A DNA stretch of 64,000 nt from contig CM049307.1 of assembly GCA_026874595.1 (NCBI GenBank), positions 3,061,579 through 3,125,578 on the forward strand, read 5' to 3'. The notes beneath the pieces were generated by a model. It had not been told where the DNA came from. It did not search any database and saw only the letters and a list, made by a program, of their open reading frames with translations. Below, piece after piece: positions 58,128 to 64,000 of this stretch (within the stretch, counting starts at the first letter, position 1; every line of letters begins with the position of its first letter). The position numbers were made by a program, and so were the translations under genes. The DNA comes from Sipunculus nudus. Its lineage: Eukaryota > Annelida > Sipuncula > Golfingiida > Sipunculidae.

Positions 58128-58974
58128 CAAAAATAATCAGGAAAGTAAAAATGATAGGGTAATTAAAACCCGACAAAACTCCTATTGTAAACATCTGTGG
58201 GTTGACGTTTGATGCCTTAGAAATTGACCCTGAATAGAATGTGTAGTGCATATCAAGACCAAGGACGAGTAGCCCGCCCACTGTCAAATATATTTATCTG
58301 TGGAACTAGTTTTCTGTTGGGGAATAAGAGTTTTTCACAAGATCCGATTAGATTTTATAGGATCAGGCGGGCTAGATCTAATGCTCTGTTTGCATGTTCA
58401 GCAGTGTTTGAGAAACGAAGAAGTGTCTTCATACACTCAAGTGCATAAAATAAAGTATATTATAGACAAAGGCCAAACCGCCTGACCGCAAAGGCATATT
58501 AAGATAGGCGTTACAAATACAATTACAAGGACTCGATTAATGTTTTTTTTTATCCTGGACTACAAATATGGTAGCTTATTATAACAATCAGACATGCAGG
58601 ATGTTTTACATGATCGTTATAATAATGCAAAGCTAAATGCCAGTAAATCTACCTACATCTTCATATAATATAACTTTCAGAATTTAGTATCAATAGATAT
58701 CATTGTCCAATCATATTCACCATGTATACAAACATTTACAATGATTCTTTTGCTTCTATTTAATGTCCTGGTTAATTGGAACTGTTGGAATTGAAAAACT
58801 TACTGAAAGGCGTCATTATATCTTAATGTTCGATATCTCAACTGTGATAAAAAAATCACTTAATTTTCATTTATTAATAAAAGAAATATCAAGTTGCATG
58901 AAAGCAAAAGAGGTGATATTGTGAATAAGGATGAATGCCTAGGCATACTTATTTTAGTGGATCTGAAATGGTTC

Positions 58975-59600
58975 CTGTACACAAGACTGGGTTATCTATA
59001 AACTAAATGAATAAAGATGGCAAAACTGCATGCATTGTCATATGGGGTGGTCTCTCAAAAATAGTGGCCAAATCGCTATAAAGGACATTAATGTAAAATA
59101 TATATACCTGAGAAACTAAGTTTTACGGAAATAACTGCCGTAATTTCAATTTCCAAACTACTGAAAAAATGAACATCAGGTATTTGTTCCGATGGTCTTT
59201 TCTCATTTTGTTCCGTAGAAACCTAGTTCTAGATCCACTGTTTCACCAGTAATCATGGTTTATTCTAGATGTATTAGGGAAGGTGGAATATTACATCAAT
59301 AGCGGCCCTAATTTGCATATTAAAATAAAACGACCTAAACCGTTGTTAATATGGTTTCATTTGAATCTTTGACCATGAAAACGTAGGTCTAGACACAATG
59401 TTTGACCAGTTATCATGGCTAGTTCTTGAAATATTTGGGAAGGTAAAATTTTCAGAAATGGCGGCGCTAATTTGCACATTAAACATCAAAATACTGATTA
59501 AACCGTTGCTATGGTGGCTTTATTTGTATCTTTACCGTAGGTCTATAAACGATATTTCACCATCTATCATGGCTTGTCCTATAGTAAAACACAATATTAC
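58975..59600 (-). repeat. Right array of ~160-bp units, mirror image of the left array
   Basis: CTAATTTGCAT or a variant, the complement of the left unit mark, occurs at about 59140, 59308 and 59467 (spacings 168 and 159), with the other unit motifs in reversed order (GGTTTCAT, TTTGACCATGAAAAC, ATGG-GCCCTAATTTG). The spacings match those of the left array, so the two arrays are long inverted arms around 57.5-59.0 kb. Confidence 0.75.
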
Positions 59601-60824
59601 AAAAAATCACCCAAGGTCATCGCGAAAAACAATTCATTTCAAACGTGTTAGTGTAGCCCTACCATCACCCATCCATCAAAAAACCTTGTACCATAGACAA
59701 TTCATACGTTCGTATGCTTCTACTGGAAACTGGACTAATTTTACATGTTTCTTTGAGTAACGTCAGCAACAAGTGAGTACTTTACCAAGTACTTGTTGTC
59801 ATTTAATATTTAACATGAAAAATAATGATTAATAACAATAAAAGTTATAGTTATATATATATATAGAAAACACTCATTTCCTATCAGTGTGATACAATTA
59901 AAATATCGCAATACGTATCGCAATACATATCGCAATATATTGCCAAACGAAACCCTGCCCTAATCATGTGTCACTTGTTAGCAACTGAACTGCGGCCAGT
60001 TGTTGACTCAGTGAAAATTGTTAATGACAAGAGATGTTACTATTCAGCAACTGAAGAGTTAAACCATGCCTCCCAGGGCACTTCTTCCAAGTAAAATGAT
60101 TTAGAACAATGCAACATTCCTGGTCATGGTTTATTTATTGTTATTTTTTTTATATTATTCATAATTATTATTCATTAACACCCACCGAGAAGAGCTGCAC
60201 TGTTATAAACCCAATTTTTATCACCTAAACTGAATAGCCGGATATGCATGGTCTCCTTATATATTTTGCTTTTAATAAATTTCATTCCTAAAAACGTGTT
60301 GAATATGATTTATTTTTTATTTTGTCCCACTATTTTGATTCGAATATCTGGATTGTTTCAATTAAGCTACCTCAGGCCGGGTCAATTACTTACACCCAGT
60401 TCTTTGATCTCTTTGACTTAAGGTATCAATCATGTATGGCGAATTTTGAATTTCGTTTGGCGTACCATTGATCGTCTAGGATAACGAAACAAAACCGGCT
60501 TCAAAAGCTTTTTTACCGATTTTGTTAAAAAACCTTATTTCTCTGAATATTACAGAGAGTATCAGAGATTTGTTTGTGATGTTCTAATTAATTGATACTT
60601 GTCAAACCTTGTCATTTTGTTTTGACCAATTTATTTGTCATTTTGGATAATAACAACTGTGGATTACTGACAATGTACTGATAACTATGCACAATACATG
60701 TAGCTTTAATAGGAGCCAGTGATTTGAAGCTGAATTGAAGTGCAATGATCCTTGTCATAGCAGCAAAATATAAAATTAACTAATTAGTGAGGAAAGAGTG
60801 GTATACCGTAGTATAAATGTGTGA

Positions 60825-61020
60825 TGAAGAATGGTTAATTCCTTATTAAGACAAACATTTGAAGTGTGGGCTATAAAGTATTAAATAGTAGTATACTATA
60901 CATATAGATAATGAAGAATGGTTAATTCCTTATTAAGACAAACATTTGAAGTGTGGGCTATATAATAAAAAAAGTAGTATACTATACATATAGATAATGA
61001 AGAATTGTTGTTTTGTGACT
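60825..61020 (+). repeat. Tandem repeat, 87-bp unit, about 2.2 copies
   Basis: TGAAGAATGGTTAATTCCTT recurs at 60825 and 60912, and a partial third start is at 60998. Units also share GACAAACATTTGAAGTGTGG and GTAGTATACTATACATATAG. Confidence 0.9.
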
Positions 61021-61406
61021 AAATGGGTTCTTTCATTTATGATAAACATTTAAAGCGGGACTAAATCGACAAAACAATTATTGCATTATATCATTAGTAC
61101 GTAAAGGTGTTCTTAAAGGTGTCCCTGCATTAAAGCTTATTTTAAGTGAATGAATCATTGTTACAGGGACAAAACAATCAAATATCAAACTGATTTTCAC
61201 CCAAAAATGTGTTTGTTACCATTCAGAGAAACATAAATGCCAACAAGATGTGAGGTATTTCGTGTAATGCCTGTATATTTTAGTCATTTCACAAAATGCC
61301 TGAGTGAATTAGTCATTCCGTGTAATACACAAGATTTTCAGTCATTTCACGTAATGCCTGATTACACAGTTTTCCTGTAACATATATATATATATATATA
61401 TATATT

Positions 61407-64000
61407 ACAGTTATTTCAAAATAAAAATAAAAAGTATTAACTTTTCGAGTTGCTACACATGCTTAAACAACGAACAACCCTGGCACAACAACATTTCGTC
61501 CTTGGTAGGGGTATAAAATAATGGTCACTGTATTAGCAGTAATGTATTGTGGAAAATGGAGTCACTGACCTGACTATTTCTGAGTCCTGTTCCTTCAATC
61601 TTCTAATGTAATCAAGGAAAATAAATAGATACCACTTACGTGAAATACATTCCGCTCACACGAGTATTATTTGTTTATTGTTGATCCAATAGTACTAATG
61701 CTACTTAACGGACACTATATCTCACTTCCGCTCTCAACTTTTTCATGTTTTTAACCGCTGTGGCTTTTGTATGATGCATGTACGGTATCGCCGTGTCGCG
61801 CCTCGGCGTAAAAGCAGACGAGAGATAAATTCTGGCACCAAGATACAAGGTCAAACGTCATACCGTAAACAGTAAAGATAAATAGGTTCGGTGTCAGGGA
61901 GATATGGCCACACCGACATTCAGATACCATGGAAATTACTTCCCATCCGTCCGTGGAAGCCTGGGAAGACCTTTGCAAGTGAAAGTGAGGGGATAATGTA
62001 TTGTTTGAGCCTTTAAGACAACACGGGACCTCGGGTTCTTTGACTCCTTTCGTTGATTTAATATCCCCGGGCCGTTTTCTTCAACAATTCTGATGTGTAT
62101 AAAGAAGATTTTATGCATACCCTGTAGCAGATATGCCATATATCCTCTCAAATTTCATACCTAATATTTTTTATCAATAGGGTTTAGACCTTTATATATT
62201 TTTTTCTAGAAATCAGCTCGGCATAAGTATTGTTATGATCTACAGAAATCTACCAGATTTGCAAAGAAAAGATCCAGGTCTGGCTTGTTAGTAAATTGTG
62301 TTGAACACTTGTTGTATCATGTGGTATCAGATTTGCCGCAAAAATGGTCATGCATTCATCTCGAGCACGTGAATGTTGTTAGACCTACACGTTATTACAG
62401 CTACTAGGCACTGCATGTAACTGTCGGCTGCTTAGTTCGGGTCAAGTGAACATGCATTATAGGTTTTGTTAGATGAAAGCAGATACATGTCACAGACCAA
62501 GGAAGGACCCCCGCCTCTAATGATAGTACAAAATTCTTTTACTTTCATCATCTGACTTATATAAAATATTCTTTATGTAAATATAACGTACCCGAACCGT
62601 TCGTGTCACTTTCTGCCAATAGATGTCGATAATGGGGTGGTAAAGGTCTATAGTCAAAATGGGTTTCCAGACTTAGTATTAACGGACTTAGTTAACTTCA
62701 ATCGTAACATCTTATATATACGCACAGATATACATTAAATAATGTTTTAATATACACAAATAGAGTTAATAAATATTCGCAGTCACGTATTTGGTGAATA
62801 TTTAATATTTTCTTTTTTATAATCCGATACTTTCAGGTCTTGAATGTATGCATCATTAACTGAACATAAAAACTTTTTATCATTGTAACATCTGTTTCGA
62901 ATTGTTATATTTTTTTGCTTCTCTGTAAAATGTGATATGAACTGTGAATTATTAAATCAGCCAATTCTGAGTTACTATTAGTGCACCATGGAGGGTCGGC
63001 GTGCAGTACGGCCCGTGTGAACTTCGGTGAGACAAAGGACAGTAGCGTGAAACACAAGAGAGATCAAATCTGTAACGGCTGGAATAAGGCTTCTTTACGA
63101 CCTCGATCATTACAAGCCCTTCAAGTACTGACATGTAAGATATCAGAATACTAGGAATCTATTTTTTTCAGGTTTTTATAATCGGAAATCAGGCCACAGG
63201 CGTTGACAGACGAGTACAAAAAGGTAAGGACAACGCATGAGACGTCTGTGGATTGTGGAACACTTACCCTCACACCTTAATGTTTTATAAATACTAAAAT
63301 ATTATTAAGATATTAACTTAAAATCCTTGTCACGCCACTTATATAAAAGTGGTCATCACCTATATATAATACAGGTCCCATGACGTCACCATCTTCTATC
63401 CTTCTGCCCCTAAAGCTTCATTAACTTCTCTAAGCTCCAAATTAGCCTCGGCTTCGTGAGAGGTCGCCCTCTCCATGGAATTTATGTATCCATTGTTTCG
63501 GCTGACAATAATTGGTTATTCCTCGTGTTTCGCCAGGATTTCTGTCCAATAAAGCCCACTTGTTCTGCTCTTGTGCCGCCTTCAATAGGTCCACTTTAAC
63601 GAAACAAGCTGCTAACTGACGATTTAAAAACACTTATTGTCTATGAGAAACGAAGTGGCCAATTTCGAACGCCTGGCCTACCCCAAATAGGGTCTTTTAA
63701 ATGCATGGGATTCAACAAATAGGCTCAAGTACGCACCACGATTACACGCAGAGATGTAGGTGATATGGTATTCAGCTGGAGAACATCATAAGGGCATCAT
63801 GGCGGATGCTTTTATGGCTGTCTAGTTACAACACTGATATATTTGTTTCTATATATAATTTCTATGGCCTCCTTCTTCATCACTTCAGCAGGAAATGATT
63901 GCATTTTGACTTTGAGATGTGAGGAAAACGCTGATACGATTTTTTCTTTATATATAAATATATTTTCTGTAATTTTTAGTTACCACAGTCGAAGAAATAT
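61407..64000. other. Anonymous DNA, no supported gene
   Basis: Open frames of 60-75 codons on the minus strand (61751-61978, 61936-62151, 62952-63134, 63442-63633) have no recognised motif. No array or mobile-element end was found. A TGACGTCA occurs near 63381. Confidence 0.5.

Larger units (their letters stand above)
56213..59962. mobile_element. hAT-like element, 3750 bp, 8-bp target duplication
   Basis: ATCATTTG (56205-56212) and ATCATGTG (59963-59970) flank the unit, 7 of 8 identical, the duplication length of hAT transposons. It begins TAGGGCTGCACGATATTATC, and its right end complemented begins TAGGGCAGGG, followed by repeated GCGATA/CAATAT blocks. Such GGGCTGCACGATAT starts are common in hAT-type elements. 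No hAT transposase can be read in the 3.7 kb, so it is non-autonomous or decayed. It sits inside the outer element 55558-61406, hence inserted later. Confidence 0.7.
55558..61406. mobile_element. Outer inverted-repeat element, about 5.85 kb, host of a nested hAT
   Basis: Sequence 55590-55740 aligns with the reverse complement of about 61245-61390 along some 120-150 bp: ATGACTGAAAAT, then GGCATTACACGAAATGAC-like motifs, ATTCACTC and GGCA. Both arms abut (AT)n tracts (55558-55589 and 61381-61406). The arms are made of near-palindromic GGCATTACGTGAAATGAC units repeated three to four times. Because the outer edges are microsatellites no target duplication can be read. No transposase is recognised. 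Identity of the superfamily is open. Confidence 0.6.

Overview
The window looks like nuclear DNA of an animal with a repeat-rich, AT-rich genome. It has no bacterial-type gene layout. The few coding traces are split by GT/AG-type junctions. There are about a dozen (AT)n tracts, large minisatellites, L1-type retrotransposon debris and hAT-like DNA transposons. A marine invertebrate such as a mollusc fits, but that is inference and no marker gene here fixes the species. No complete conventional protein-coding gene can be defended. Most long open frames lie inside tandem arrays or AT repeats.

Layout. 1-9.9 kb: a TATA/CRE-bearing module (335-700) is repeated at 9436-9800. Between the copies are a 58-bp-arm hairpin, a palindrome-TATA-palindrome motif, and broken RecQ-like helicase exons (6440-6580, 7062-7322). 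9.9-22.2 kb: four large minisatellites with units of 27, 43, 49 and 23 bp. Two of them have higher-order structure. A hammerhead-ribozyme-like repeat sits before the last one. 22.6-22.9 kb: a CTCGAG-rich MITE with a TA duplication.

23.07-35.80 kb: a 12.7 kb interval bounded by a perfect 21-bp inverted repeat. Inside are an NRF1-type site, a set of exon-like segments ending in a 41-residue terminal exon, an L1 endonuclease fragment on the minus strand, and a second L1 copy (30095-35107). The second copy has its 5' part inverted relative to its 3' part and is flanked by a 22-bp target duplication, which is the twin-priming signature.

39.8-54 kb: a second copy of the hammerhead-like repeat, followed by minisatellites with units of 52, 26 and 53 bp. 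Also here are a short hAT-like MITE, a diverged three-copy 330-bp repeat and a cluster of nuclear-receptor half-sites. 55.3-61.4 kb: a possible first coding exon (55305-55367), followed by a nested structure. An outer inverted-repeat element (about 55.56-61.40 kb) encloses a 3.75 kb hAT-like element (56213-59962) with a near-perfect 8-bp duplication and mirrored arrays of about 160-bp units. 61.4-64 kb has no supportable feature.

The seven large minisatellites alone occupy about 13.6 kb (roughly 21%) of the window. The strongest results are the twin-primed L1, the hammerhead-like repeat family, the nested hAT with mirrored subterminal arrays, and the higher-order structure of the 27- and 43-bp arrays. 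Functions of the unassigned exons are unknown.
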